A DNA stretch of 64,000 nt from Isoetes taiwanensis (GCA_021234155.1 JAJEKV010000034.1:5750028-5814027); one strand, 5' to 3'; positions 21,646 through 32,336 are shown, counted from the stretch's first letter. Numbers and translations are program-made. Notes: generated from the letters alone by a model not told the origin.

Positions 21646-22195
21646 GGTGCAATTGCCATAATGGTTGCTAGACCAACAGATCCTGAAAATTACGCTTGCA
21701 ATTTGAAGGAGGTTGCCACTTGCTATGCTGCATCGTTAATATTGGGGCCATGAATGACTATAGCACAAACATTAAACAAGTAAGAGCTTCATAAACTTCA
21801 TTTTGTTTCTTATGGCCATTAAAACATTTATGGAAAGCAGGATGGTGTGGCCTCTTTATGGACTGGACTTGGCCCAAATTTAGAAAGGAATACGACTATT
21901 AATGCAGCTGAATTGGCAAGTTATGACCAAGTCAAGTAGGTGAAATTTGAAACTTCCAATTTCTCAAGTTATAAGCTTTAGCAATGCATTGAATATATCT
22001 ACAATCTTTATTCTTGTCATATAAGATCAATTTCTAGAAGGGTATGCTTACGTTCTTAAATGGAGATGTACAGTAAGATTTATTTTCTTCTAGACATTGT
22101 TGCACCTTGGACTGAAGGATAATATGGGTATGCATTTGGTATCCGATTTAGGTGCTAGTCTTATTGCAGTATGTGTGGGATCTCCAATTGATATG
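21646..22195 (+). pseudogene. Plant uncoupling mitochondrial protein (UCP/PUMP) fragment
   Basis: Three exon-like pieces match the second and third carrier repeats of plant UCPs, inner-membrane carriers that dissipate the proton gradient or exchange dicarboxylates. They are GAIAIMVARPTD from 21,646, DGVASLWTGLGPNLERNTTI with NAAELASYDQVK at 21,841-21,936, and LGASLIAVCVGSPIDM at 22,094-22,195. Introns of normal plant style separate them. A stop (TAG for the expected Gln codon) ends the second exon, and the first exon drifts into non-family sequence with stops. The N-terminal and C-terminal parts are missing. Pseudogene with good confidence. Confidence 0.75.
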
Positions 22196-24174
22196 GTGGG
22201 TTAAAAGACCTGCTGCTGTGATCTACCATTATCAAATAACACAAACAAGACGGTGAATTGCGACAGCATTTAATGAAGATTTGATTTGGTTTGGCATAAC
22301 CAGGTCTCCACAAAGTTGAGAGACATGTATTATTCCTGGTCACAATCCAGGCATATATGCTAGCTATTCTGCAATTCTCAAAATAATGTTAACACGTATT
22401 TTCTGGCCACAAATAAGATAATTTATGCCAGAACTTAAAAGAACTGTAATATACATCTTCATATAACAGCCGAATGATTCTGATTTTGTTTATGTGCATA
22501 AACTGGTGTTTCCAATTCATTTGATAAAATAGGACTAAGAACTTGATAAGGATCATGGAAATGAACTTCAGTAGGAATGATAAAGAGAACTAAACTGAGT
22601 GCAAGGACCTCCTTTGTTATTTATGCAAAGCATGCAAGAACCTTCTTTGTTATGCTGGATTAGCGGTGATGCAAGACTTTGTTATTTATGCATAGCATGC
22701 AAGAACCATCTTTGTTATGTTGGGACCAGTTGTGAAGGAAGACATCTAAACATTTGCAGTGCAAATTTTTCCTAGGAAAAGGAATTGCATTTAAGTGTTC
22801 TTGCATAAATCTCAACGTAAATACAGATTACAGATTTTGTCCTTTTAAATGCATTTTGTCCTTTTCGTCACCCTCTTTTACATGGTTCTATTTTCATGAT
22901 ATCTCCTTATCTAAAGGTTGTTTATATGCAACATAACTCTGTGGAAAAACCTAAAGGCAATTCCCAAAACATAGAATTTTGAATATGCATTTCTGAATTT
23001 CAAATGACAATGTACAGTCTACATAGAACATATGTGCGAAGAGCTAGAGTATCTGCACGCAACTCTTTGTAGGCTGGATAAGGGTGCAGTTTGCACCCCA
23101 AAAAGTCAAGCATAGAAATCATAATAGTCTTGGCATAGCTCCGAATAAAAAAGTTAGCTAGATAGCATTTGATGTTTCCAAAGAGTCCATAGAGTCAAGT
23201 ATTTGTGGGCGGTGTAAAAGGCTAAAGATGTTAGAATATTTTAATGCCAAATCTTGTCTAGTTATCCATCTCAATCACCCTGTTATACCATGTCTTACTG
23301 GTCCCTGAAGCTACCAATATGATGCACAAGCCATGGCTCATTTGCAAGCGTGAAACTGTAACCAAAGCTTCTAACCTAGCAGATATAAGTAAACAAAAAA
23401 AAGGGTGCCTTATGAATAGAATAGACCTTAACTTGACAATGGCCAAGTGGTGGCAGTGGAACTTCAGAATTCCAGTTTAACCAGAGGGATAGAGGTTTAA
23501 AAGCAAATATCTTTCCAACAAAAAGCTCATGCTCGATTGATCCCATTACCAAACATTTCAAGATAAATAGGTTCAACAAATTTCATTCAAGACCCATTGC
23601 CAATGTGCGTATGTTCTCGATGAGATGCTCATTTGAAGCTAGATATTTCACCTAGACAAAATGGACCTATTGAAACTGTAGAGAAAAGTGTAAATCTGAG
23701 GCTAAATAAGTAATTGTTGAACCAAGTAATTGATTACAAAGAAAGAAACATGGCACATTGATCAAAGGCACATCAAACATCGAACAGTTCTAAAGCAAGG
23801 CAGGCCGATATACCCAAACCCACGACACAAAAACGACTGGAGATAGTCTACCTTTGCAATCTAGCCTCTGAACTCAAATAAAGGTGTCGTACATTTGCCT
23901 TTAGAATATATTGCCTTCAAGTGTTTTTCCTTTGGATTGCCATAAAGAATCCCTTTATAAATCATCAATCCTACGATCCTACAACCTTCTAATTAATAAC
24001 ACCATTCCAGTTCCAAAAGTCACAAATGCACATTTTATAGGTCTCCATGTACTTGGTCATACATAGTTACTAAAATTCTTAATTTTACTTGAGAATTTTA
24101 TTATTGTATGTAATATCAACCCAATTTAAGAAAAAGCAGTGACTTTTTTAAGATAGATAAAAAGCAATGACTTT
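22196..24174. other. Intergenic stretch, one small internal duplication
   Basis: No gene seen. Around 22,608-22,725 the words TTTGTTATTTATGCA and AGCATGCAAGAACC are duplicated about 70 bases apart. Near 24,135-24,185 a short unit (GCAGTGACTTTTTTAAGATAG) is duplicated immediately before the GATA array. Confidence 0.4.
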
Positions 24175-24177
24175 TTT

Positions 24178-24276
<99 letters not shown>

Positions 24277-24350
24277 TAAGTATTTTTTACGTCATGCCAC
24301 ATTTTACATCATCCATGAGGATATATGACGGACCCAAATACTTGAACACA
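24175..24350 (-). repeat. (GATA)n array, about 24 units, on a LINE 3' end
   Basis: GATA units run from about 24,178 to 24,276 almost without interruption. To the right, in minus sense, is TGTGGCATGACGTAAAAAATAC, and beyond that CGTCATATATCCTCATGG, the same 3' end as at 16,205-16,340. The array is thus the expanded tail of a minus-strand retroelement. Its purity suggests recent expansion. Confidence 0.75.
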
Positions 24351-24908
24351 AGCGCAGATAATTGTTGCTAAGCATGTGTTAAGTACTTCCCATGTGTATA
24401 TGGCCTTTGCCCCTTCTGGCTTCTCAGGCAAAATTTTAGGTGATATTGCATGACCACCTCCAGCCAGCTTATTCTTGGTTGCTTTCTCTTTTTCATGTGA
24501 CATTGACAAGTCAGCAAGTGCTCTTGGCTATTTATCTGGATACTTGACATAAGATGTAAAGTCAAGTCTTTCACTTGGCGTCAGGATGGTTGTTGTGGTC
24601 TATCTGGAAGCGCAATAGATTATGTGTTTTTAAGGGTTCGGATATTTCTTTTATTGTTGTCCTCCAGGACGCTTAAGATAGAACTGCTAAGGTTTCTTTA
24701 CAGGGTCCGTTCATGCAGAAGAAGGAAGGCACAGAAACTTTGAGGCCAAGATTAGAGCGCTCTCAGTTGGGGCCACTGTAATGATGAAAAATAGGATTCC
24801 CTTAAACAAAGGAGGAGGGGCAACTAATTCTGCAGAGATCCTTGGCCAGATACAAATATCTTATGAAGACAAGTTGGAGTTGCTGATTGTGTCCATGAAG
24901 ACCCACGG
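24351..24908. other. Unassigned; possible internal part of the LTR element
   Basis: No recognisable family. From about 24,790 the plus strand reads GGGATNSAEILGQIQISYED in the same general style as the following ORF, so the internal region of the LTR element probably starts here or earlier. The minus strand is open at 24,309-24,574 without motif. Confidence 0.3.
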
Positions 24909-25880
24909 ATGTTAAGAAACGATACAGGGAAGAATCACTCTGGGATTTTAGATGCCGCAGTAGAAAACCCAGTGCAGATGGAGATATCCCAGGGCCAGCT
25001 GCTGGTGTTGCCATTGCTCCATAATACAGAAGGAGCCAAAACTAAGATTGTAGATGAAGAAAAGGCTGCAGAAAACCCTCGTGAATCCAAATCAAAGATG
25101 CAAGCCTCGAGCAGACCAAAAGCCCTAAATTGTTCTGTCTTATACAGGATGAGAGAATTCAGAGATGAGAAAACAGCCACAATTTGGGATGGGAGCATGG
25201 TTGAGAATGTTAATAGGAATGCAAATGTTTCTAATACTGCTACTCATGGCCACGATCTAGTTGGAGATGTCAAGATCAAGGGAGGGTCCAAGCTCACCAA
25301 TTCAAACACAGTTGAAGCATTCCAGGTGCATTTCCTTTTTATTAAAAATGGATGTCCAATTTTAAGAGATATAGGCCACACTGTTAGCTGCCAGAACATG
25401 TTAATGAATTCTAGCAACTGCTCAAGGGAGGGAGATCTATATGTGAGCAGTCTAGAAAATGCCAATCGGGCTGCATTAACATGTCAAGATCAGTTCCATG
25501 AGCGTGAGAAGAATGCGAAGAGAGATGAAGCTTTTGGAATGGAGAAAATGACTCATACAGCACAAAGGAAGCAACAAGGAAACATTTATTATCTTTTACA
25601 TGATTTTGCAGATGATGCTATGATGCTTGAGATTATTGTACAGCATATAAGCCCTGAATTATTGCTTATGGCAGCCATAAACATGGCTGATAGAGAGCAG
25701 CCGATAGCTCCAAATGTTTGCATAAACAAAGTGCCAACTATATCTTTCCTGGAAATGCAATCCAAGACGAAGGCCACTATTCCAAATTTGAAAAACAAGA
25801 ACATTCAGAAGAATATTAGACAATGCAGAAAAAGCCAAAGATGGCTCACACATCAACCTGGACATGATGACTTTGGATAG
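24909..25880 (+). CDS. ORF of 323 aa in the 3' part of the inverted-LTR element
   Basis: The frame is open for 323 codons and ends 25 bases before the LTR at 25,906, with only a polypurine tract between. It is hydrophilic and rich in Asn, Lys and Glu (ENPRESKSKMQASSRPK; CQDQFHEREKNAKRDEAFG), with a moderately hydrophobic patch (ISPELLLMAAINMADREQ) and a basic C-terminus. There is no zinc knuckle, protease, integrase or RT motif. It is not the expected 3' end of a Copia or Ty3 pol gene. The element is therefore non-autonomous, and this ORF may be an element-specific protein or captured host sequence. Confidence 0.5.
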   Translation: MLRNDTGKNHSGILDAAVENPVQMEISQGQLLVLPLLHNTEGAKTKIVDEEKAAENPRESKSKMQASSRPKALNCSVLYRMREFRDEKTATIWDGSMVENVNRNANVSNTATHGHDLVGDVKIKGGSKLTNSNTVEAFQVHFLFIKNGCPILRDIGHTVSCQNMLMNSSNCSREGDLYVSSLENANRAALTCQDQFHEREKNAKRDEAFGMEKMTHTAQRKQQGNIYYLLHDFADDAMMLEIIVQHISPELLLMAAINMADREQPIAPNVCINKVPTISFLEMQSKTKATIPNLKNKNIQKNIRQCRKSQRWLTHQPGHDDFG

Positions 25881-25888
25881 TTGAGGTG

Positions 25889-25905
25889 TTCGTCTTGAGG
25901 GAGGG
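25889..25905 (+). promoter_or_regulatory. Polypurine tract
   Basis: TTGAGGGAGGG ends directly at the TG of the LTR. This is the usual plus-strand primer site of a Copia-type element and fixes its orientation as plus on this side. Confidence 0.75.
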
Positions 25906-26110
25906 TGTTGGAATATATCAATCCTCCACCTCATCATATAGGCCACGTCATCATATGACATGGCAATCTACATGAAGAGTCGTATCCATTCATATGTAGA
26001 GTCGCATCTGTTATATATATCAAGCTAGGTGTGGAGATTGTCCCACCGAGTTTTCTCTATTGAATACTATATCTGCATTATAGTTATATCTGCTCTTCCT
26101 AAATTTATCA
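25906..26110 (+). repeat. 3' LTR (205 bp), plus strand
   Basis: It runs from TGTTGG to TTTATCA and is preceded by a polypurine tract. It is followed by TTCAA, the same TSD as next to the inverted 5' LTR at 19,475-19,679. One mismatch in 205 bases between the two LTRs indicates a young insertion. Confidence 0.9.
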
Positions 26111-26739
26111 TTCAATACCTATTTGCCTCCCGATCACTTCAGCTCGGTGATCGCAGATCCAGTGCAAAAGGGGTAACAATGTTTGTCAATGAACAATGGC
26201 ATTCGATTCACTTTGAGAACAATTGATCAGAATTATAACATAAGAGAGAAATAGACCTCTGGCCTATAGTACGTGAATATAGTGATGCAATTCAAGTTTT
26301 GGATGCTGGTGCCGAATGAGAAGCCAATCAATCGTACACTGCATAATTTCTAGAATTATAATGTGAAAATCAATCTAAGTCGGCCTATTTTAGGTGCTCT
26401 TGCACGGCTACTATGGGAGCTATCTGAATCTGTTTATAGTAATTGATGTAGTAATGTACTGCTTTATCTGCGATACCCAAAATAGCAGAAACTATAGCAC
26501 TGAAAAGCTGCACATAAAAACACGATCATTATCGAGAATGAAGATGGCGAGAGATAATATAGTTTTTCCCTGCACAGGATCCCTTTTGTAGCAAAAGGTG
26601 CAATTTTATGAAGTACCTGATTGAGTAATTATCTGCACGACAGAGGCATTGGACATTCACAAATGGATTTCTCACTTCTGTGCTTGACCGACAATGCAGA
26701 AGCGTGGCCAATAGATGCGAAGAAATGAATGCAACTGTA
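26111..26739. other. Intergenic, no gene recognised
   Basis: Host flank downstream of the LTR element, starting with TSD TTCAA. No coding similarity or repeat structure seen. Confidence 0.4.
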
Positions 26740-26980
26740 AATATGTAGCATAATAACAGGGGGTTTTCTTTGTGTTTTTGTACGCTTTTCACAAAGGTTT
26801 TCCTAAGATTTCATGGTGTATTCGAATGGATGTACTAATGCGTACATCTAGAGTGCACTATTTCTTAGTCGTTGATTTAACCTTTTTTTTTTCAATGGTC
26901 CAACATCTAAAGGCTCACAACAAAAGCCCTCTTTTTATTTTAGGGGCTAAACATGCAAGCTTGGTGGATAGCATTTTAGG
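26740..26980 (+). repeat. Dispersed repeat, inverted twin of 918-1,156
   Basis: Same ~240-bp block as at 918-1,156, in opposite orientation. It includes the AATGGTCCAACATCTAAAGG and CTCACAACAAAAGCCCTC core shared with the 57-bp tandem units at 29,480-29,650. Confidence 0.7.
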
Positions 26981-27126
26981 AAAGAAACTTGGAATGGCCG
27001 GACTTAAACGATCGGTGTTTCCAGGTTTCGAGAGGTAAAACAATCGTTTTGGGCCGAAATGTCTTTAGCGCTTGCAGAACAGCTTCTACTTTCCAAAGAC
27101 TAAAAGTCCAGTAGGGTTTAACAGTG

Positions 27127-27545
27127 ATGGCGCGACCTGTTCTTCGAGTCCGTTCTGCCGGATGGGGGCTTCCAACGGCCTGTCCAGATTGCTTGCCCCA
27201 TGTCCCAGGGTTCCTGATTCCGGTGAGTTTTCAAATCGAAATAATGGCAGATGATCTTCCTGTGGTAGAATATGGATCACTAACAGGCTTTGCGAATGAA
27301 GCTGGTGGAGTAGAAGGATTCTTGATTAAGGAAGAGATTGCAGATCTCGATGCAGACCTAACAGAGACTGAGAAATCGGATTTGCAGGCTTATAAAGCGT
27401 TAGCTTGTTCATGGCTTGCAGATGCCATTCTATATGAGATATGGATGAAGGAAAACAAATATATTTTTCAGCGCTTCCATGGCCCGTAAATAAGGCCAAG
27501 TCCGTGTTATGTGGCTCTATATACTTCTGAAGACCCTTGAATTTG
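27127..27545 (+). pseudogene. Metaxin-like gene fragment
   Basis: From ATG 27,127 the frame encodes WGLPTACPDCLP, then DDLPVVEYGSLTGFANEAGG, then DLQAYKALACSWLADAILYE and IWM. This is the N-terminal Tom37/metaxin (GST-like) domain of plant metaxin, an outer-membrane protein acting with the SAM complex in beta-barrel import. The ~18 residues normally between the two first motifs are replaced by unrelated codons. After KENKYI the match continues only in another frame (YFSALPWPVNKAK), with a stop shortly after. The C-terminal half is absent, because ABC1-kinase exons follow directly. Decayed or rearranged copy. Confidence 0.7.
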
Positions 27546-27569
27546 CAGGTAAATACCATATCTATGCGT

Positions 27570-28265
27570 GTTATGTGCCTTTATAAAATGGGGTCAGTGG
27601 GGAGCGACTCGCCCTGATATTTTTACACCCGACATATGTAAGCAACTTGCAAAGCTGCATTCTCAGGTGAGTCTGAAATTTCAAAGTTCGTTTAGCTTGA
27701 TTTGTCAGGTTCTTTATGTCAATGTTGCTGAAATATCTCAATGTTGCTGAAATGCTTTATAGGCACCTGCACACAGCTTTCGACAAACAAAGAAAATAAT
27801 TGAAAGGGCATTTAGGATGCCTATAGAGGATGTCTTTGAGGACTTTTCTGAGGAACCCATAGCATCTGGAAGCATTGCACAGGTATTGTTACTCGTAGTT
27901 GTTTTTACTCAAAATTGCTTTCTCTCGACAATTTAAGATAGCATTGGTACGTATTTAGCCTTGCAACAGTCAAAAGAAAATTTGCACCATTTCTTTAAGT
28001 TGTATCCTTCAGTTGATGTAACTATACTCCATGGAATGTGAAGGTTCATAAGGCTGTTTTGAAGGAGCAAGGAGCTCGAAATCGGAAACCAGTTGTTGTT
28101 ATTGTCAAGGTGTGTGGTGGCATTACTGCAAACATTTTCTTAGGCAAATCGATTGACATTATGGGCACTATTTTGTATTCTCAGGTTCGCCACCCTTCTG
28201 TGAGAAGATGGGAGAAGAGAAGATGGGAGCGCGAATGTGTTTTAAATGAAGATTTTGCTAGATAA
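27570..28265 (+). pseudogene. ABC1/UbiB atypical kinase fragment
   Basis: Exon pieces about 27,570-27,666 (AFIKWGQWGATRPDIFTPDI), 27,763-27,882 (IERAFRMPIEDVFEDFSEEP then IASGSIAQ), 28,044-28,109 (VHKAVLKEQGARNRKPVVVI) and 28,185 onward (VRHPSV) match the N-lobe of ABC1K proteins. These are chloroplast or mitochondrial atypical kinases of prenyl-lipid metabolism. The ASGSIAQVH ALQ-like loop is recognisable. After VRHPSV the frame loses similarity and ends at a stop. The catalytic C-lobe is not found in the next 4 kb. Introns have proper GT/AG ends. Truncated duplicate. Confidence 0.8.
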
Positions 28266-28990
28266 TGCTAGATATAATGCTACTTTTAGCTTCCAGAGTT
28301 GGAGACATTCTTCAAGGCAGCCTTCATGTGGAAGAGAGGCCCTCTTCTAGCGCTCTGGACCAATTCCTATTGATAGTCAATTTGAATACTTTTGTTTTAC
28401 AGGCCATCAGGCCTTTATAACAGAGGATTGCAGTCAGGTTCTTGTGTTCTCAATAAGAAATTAGGCATGGAAATTAACAGAAAGTAAATTAGGTGATTTG
28501 AAATGCAAACTTTGGGGGTTTGAATTGAGCAAAACCTAGCATGCTTTGGTTTCTTTCTTGCTGGTTACAGATCATGGAAGGATATCAAGCCTACAAGCTG
28601 GTATTATCTAGCCTACAAGCTGGTATTATCTGCTTATCATGTGAAGCATTGACGTTCTTGGACTTGTTTTCTGATTGTTGGTGTGGAATTTTTTTACTGA
28701 TGAGTAGTGCCCTCCTCCAAGTTTGTACCATATCAGCTGGCTACATGAAATTGAACTAATGTCTGCTACTCACGCCGAACATTTGATGTCCTTAGATTTG
28801 TCACTTGTGTGGAATTTTTTACATTGCTGATGAATAGTTTTATCTAGATCAACAGGTCCGATAACATGTTTTACCATAAATGATGTAATATTGATGGTAT
28901 GGCAGTGTTTACAGCCAAGATATATGTAACATCTGCTTATGTGGCTGCTACAATGGTTGACCTGGTGTTCAACTGCATGATTAACTGATC
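28266..28990. other. Unassigned stretch
   Basis: No gene recognised. A 25-base unit (GCCTACAAGCTGGTATTATC) is doubled at about 28,588-28,630. Confidence 0.4.
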
Positions 28991-29140
28991 AAAAAACCGT
29001 TAGAAGAAAGGGGAGCAGAATGAGGAGCACTGATGCTTTCCTTCAGCACAACGATGCATAAATTTGCAAAAAACCGTTAGAAGAAAGGGGAGCAGAATGA
29101 GGAGCACTGATGCTTTCCTTCAGCACAACGATGCATAAAT
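28991..29140 (+). repeat. Perfect tandem duplication, 77-bp unit
   Basis: 28,991-29,067 and 29,068-29,140 are the same sequence (starts AAAAAACCGTTAGAAG) with no mismatch over the shared ~73 bases. A very recent duplication or an assembly artefact. Confidence 0.85.
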
Positions 29141-29284
29141 AGCAAATCACCATATTCTTACAGTTGTTTATTTTTTGGCACTTATGTACTTACATAAATA
29201 ACCTCTATAGTGTATATTTCTTGGCACTCACACACTTACATAAACAGGCTAACTAGCCTAGCCTATAAAGTTTACCTATGTTTG

Positions 29285-29440
29285 CTTTAGTTAGGGCCCG
29301 AAGGGCCCAATTTTTTTTTTAATATAACAATCAACACACATTATTAACACAAACTATTGCATTTAACACATTTAAATTAAAATCCCCCTTAAACCCCCTT
29401 TGGTTTGGGTGCATATTCACACGGGGGGTTACGTAGAGAG
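29285..29440 (+). repeat. Partial copy of the foldback-arm sequence
   Basis: This stretch shares TTTAAATTAAAATCCCCCTT, TTTGGTTTGGGTGCATATTC and ACACGGGGGGT with 30,440-30,510 inside the palindrome, with an internal deletion. It is an independent, diverged copy of the same repeat, lying 500 bases left of the palindrome. Confidence 0.6.
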
Positions 29441-29479
29441 CACCATTTTTGAGCCATTGATTTTAGCCTTTTTTTTTCC

Positions 29480-29650
29480 AATGGTCAACAACCAATGGCT
29501 CATAACAAAAGCCCCTTTTTTGTGCGTGTGGTGCATAATGGTCAACAACCAATGACTCACAACAAAAGCCCTCTTTTTGTGCGTGTGGTGCATAATGGTC
29601 AACAACCAATGGCTCACAATAAAAGCCCTCTTTTTGTGTGTGTGGTGCAT
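29480..29650 (+). repeat. 57-bp tandem repeat, three units
   Basis: Units start at 29,480, 29,537 and 29,594 with AATGGTCAACAACCAATG and contain CTCACAACAAAAGCCC then GTGCGTGTGGTGCAT. Both strands remain open in several frames because 57 is a multiple of three; these are not genes. The unit core also occurs at 918-1,156 and 26,740-26,980. Confidence 0.8.
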
Positions 29651-29936
29651 AATGGGCACATGAAGGGAGGGCGCATGTAGTGCAGTTTCCCCGCCGGCAA
29701 CACATTTCTTATCATAACTTTTGATCCAGAGCTCTGTTTGAGATGATTTTTATTGCGTTGGAAAGCTCTCTCCGAGATCTTTTTGATAGTGTATGATATG
29801 GATATGTTTGGTTAAGTTATCTATGCTAAAACAGCAATTTTTCGGCCGGGTTTGGTAGGCTTTCACATCCTACCGGTGATTAATCTGAGGATTGCGCTAT
29901 TGGATATTGTTTTATGGCTCATTCGAATGAAGGTTG

Positions 29937-31453
29937 CAAAAATTACCATGCATTTTTTAGATTTTTGAGGCAGTTATTAAGCAAATTCAAGGCTTCTAGA
30001 TCCTTGTGCTAACAAGCGAGAAAAGTTTCCCACTTTGGTTTCTCACCACAAGAATCCATGGAGGCCAAAGGATCTTTGTTAAATTCAGGTTGAAAAATGT
30101 TTGTGTATGGGTGTTGCAAACTTTATGACTTTCAGAATAATGGGATCAATCCGCTCTATCTTTATGGTAACTTTTACTTATGTTCTATTTGTTTTATTGT
30201 GATGAAATTAAAAAGCTACAGGTGATGAAAGCCTCAAATGAATTCTAGTTTTTTTGGTTTGAATTCTAAAATTTTTGTCACAGGGCGTCCCTAAGGCCCA
30301 GAAGGGAACAATTTTTTTTTTTGCAACACAAACCATTAACATCCAACATATAAAAATTAAATCCCCCAACACATAACAACCATTGACATTAACAACCAAC
30401 ACATAACTACCATTGACATTGATTAACACAACCATTGGGTCCAACACATTTAAATTAAAATCCCCCTTAAACCCCCTTTGGTTTGGGTGCATATTCACAC
30501 GGGGGGTGACGTAGGGCAGCGAGAGCCCCCATAATTGTATTTTGCGCATTACAAAATCAACACCATATAGTATTAAAGCTTGAAATCTTATAGTATTTTT
30601 GCGAATCTTGTTATCTGATATAGCAAATTTTGTACTTGCATACCCACAAATGAGGAACTTTGCGTGCGGTGTAGATTAAGGAAAGGGGTGTTCCTTAATC
30701 TACCCGTGCGTAAAGTTCCTCATTTTGGGTATGCAAGTACAAAATTTGCTATATCAGATAACAAGATTCGCAAAAATACTATAAGATTTCAAGCGTTTTA
30801 ATACTATATGGTGTTGATTTTGTGCGTGCAAAATACAATTATGGGGCTCTCGCTGCCCTAAGTCACCCCCTCGCGGTGAATATGCACCCAAACCAAAGGG
30901 GTTTAGGGGGATTTTAATTTAAATGTGTTGGACCCAATGGTTGTGTTAATCAATGTCAATGGTAGTGGTGTGTTGGTTGTTAATGTCAATGGTTGTTATG
31001 TGTTGGGGATTTAATTTTTATATGTTGGATGTTAATGGTTTGTGTTGCAAAAAATTTTTGGCTCCCTTAGGGCCTTAGGGACGCCCCTGCAGGTGACAAA
31101 AATTTTAGAACTCAAACCAGAAAAAAACTAGAATTCATTTGAGGCTTTCATCACCTGTAGCTTTTAAATTTCATCACAATAAAACAAATAGAACATAAGT
31201 AAAAGTTACCATAAAGATAGAGCGGATTGATCCCATTATTCTGAAAGTCATAAAGTTTGCAACACCCATACACAAACATTTTTCAACTGGAATTTAACAG
31301 CAGCCTTTGGCCTCCATGGATTCTTGTGGTGAGAAACCAAAGTGGGAAACTTTTCTGCTTGTTAGCACAAGGATCTAGAAGCCTTGGAATTTGCTTAATA
31401 ACTGCCTCAAAATCTAAAAATGCATGGTAATTTTTTGCATGGTAATTTTTTAT
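29937..31453. repeat. 1.5-kb foldback palindrome
   Basis: Two arms of about 740 bases are reverse complements of each other around a centre near 30,690 (GGTGTAGATTAAGG / CCTTAATCTACC). The arms begin with AAAATTACCATGCATTTTTT on the left and end with the complement near 31,453. Divergence is low: a few substitutions and small indels. There is no coding content and essentially no spacer. This is a foldback element, or a head-to-head duplication of one repeat. A partial third copy lies at 29,285-29,440. Confidence 0.85.
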
Positions 31454-32336
31454 ATGTTGGTAATACCACTGATGGCAGAGATCTCCAAAGCTGTAATATC
31501 GCCCATCACCCATCGCCTTCTACTCTGCTGGATCTTCAAAGCATTAGGTTCGACCTAGAGCACTGATGCATGATCCATAAAAATTGAGAAAAAACAAGAG
31601 TATTGTTAAACAAGAACACAACGTTTGTAGATAAATCCAAACTGCAATGCCCATGAGAATGCCGGAATCGAGCCCTCGCATGAAAACCACGTTACAAGGC
31701 TGTGCATCACCAACCAAACCAATCGAATGAATAGGGAAGGGATATTTCTCTTTTTGCTTCAGGACTAGTTCGTTTTGGCCGGAGTTGTAGACTCAGGTGG
31801 CTTAATTACCCGAGACCTGACATTAGGTCTCAAGGAAAAACATTAGCTATGTTCAGAAAACAAAGTTAACAGCAATTCAAAAGTAAGACAGTCCTTTCAA
31901 AAGGAGCAGTTTGATAAAACATCAAAGGACGCTCGTGCTAATGCTGATATTTAGGCTTACTTTAGATTGGCCAGAATGGCAAATGAGACATCTCCGCTAT
32001 GCTGCATATTATTGATATTTTTATACAATTTCTTGCATTAGAATGTAGTAGTTCAATTTAAATGCTTAAGAAGCTCATGCTGCCTTGTAGGATCTGCAGG
32101 CAGTACAAGCAAATATTGGAGGCAAATACTGCAGGCAGCACAAGTATTCTATGGAGTTCTAGATGCAGATATAGGTAAGGTTTATCTATAGGTAAGATTT
32201 ATCCGGTTAAATCGGTTTATCCTTTGCAGGTTGATTGTGTATCTAGAATGAGAAGGAAGTTAGGCAGCTTACGTATAAAATGGCCAGTAGTAGCTATAAC
32301 TCTATTTGCTTTTATAATAAGTCCGTTTTTAATCCT
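31454..32336. other. Intergenic flank between palindrome and LINE
   Basis: No gene recognised. Around 32,088-32,150 the word CAGGCAGTACAAG/CAGGCAGCACAAG recurs. The right end provides the target site of the LINE. Confidence 0.4.

Noticed and set aside
29429-29705. Overlapping open frames on both strands across 29.4-29.7 kb
   Set aside because: The 57-bp unit is a multiple of three and lacks stops, so frames stay open by construction.
31640-31720. GGAATCGAGCCC-type word suggesting a tRNA gene
   Set aside because: No acceptor stem, D arm or anticodon arm could be drawn around it.
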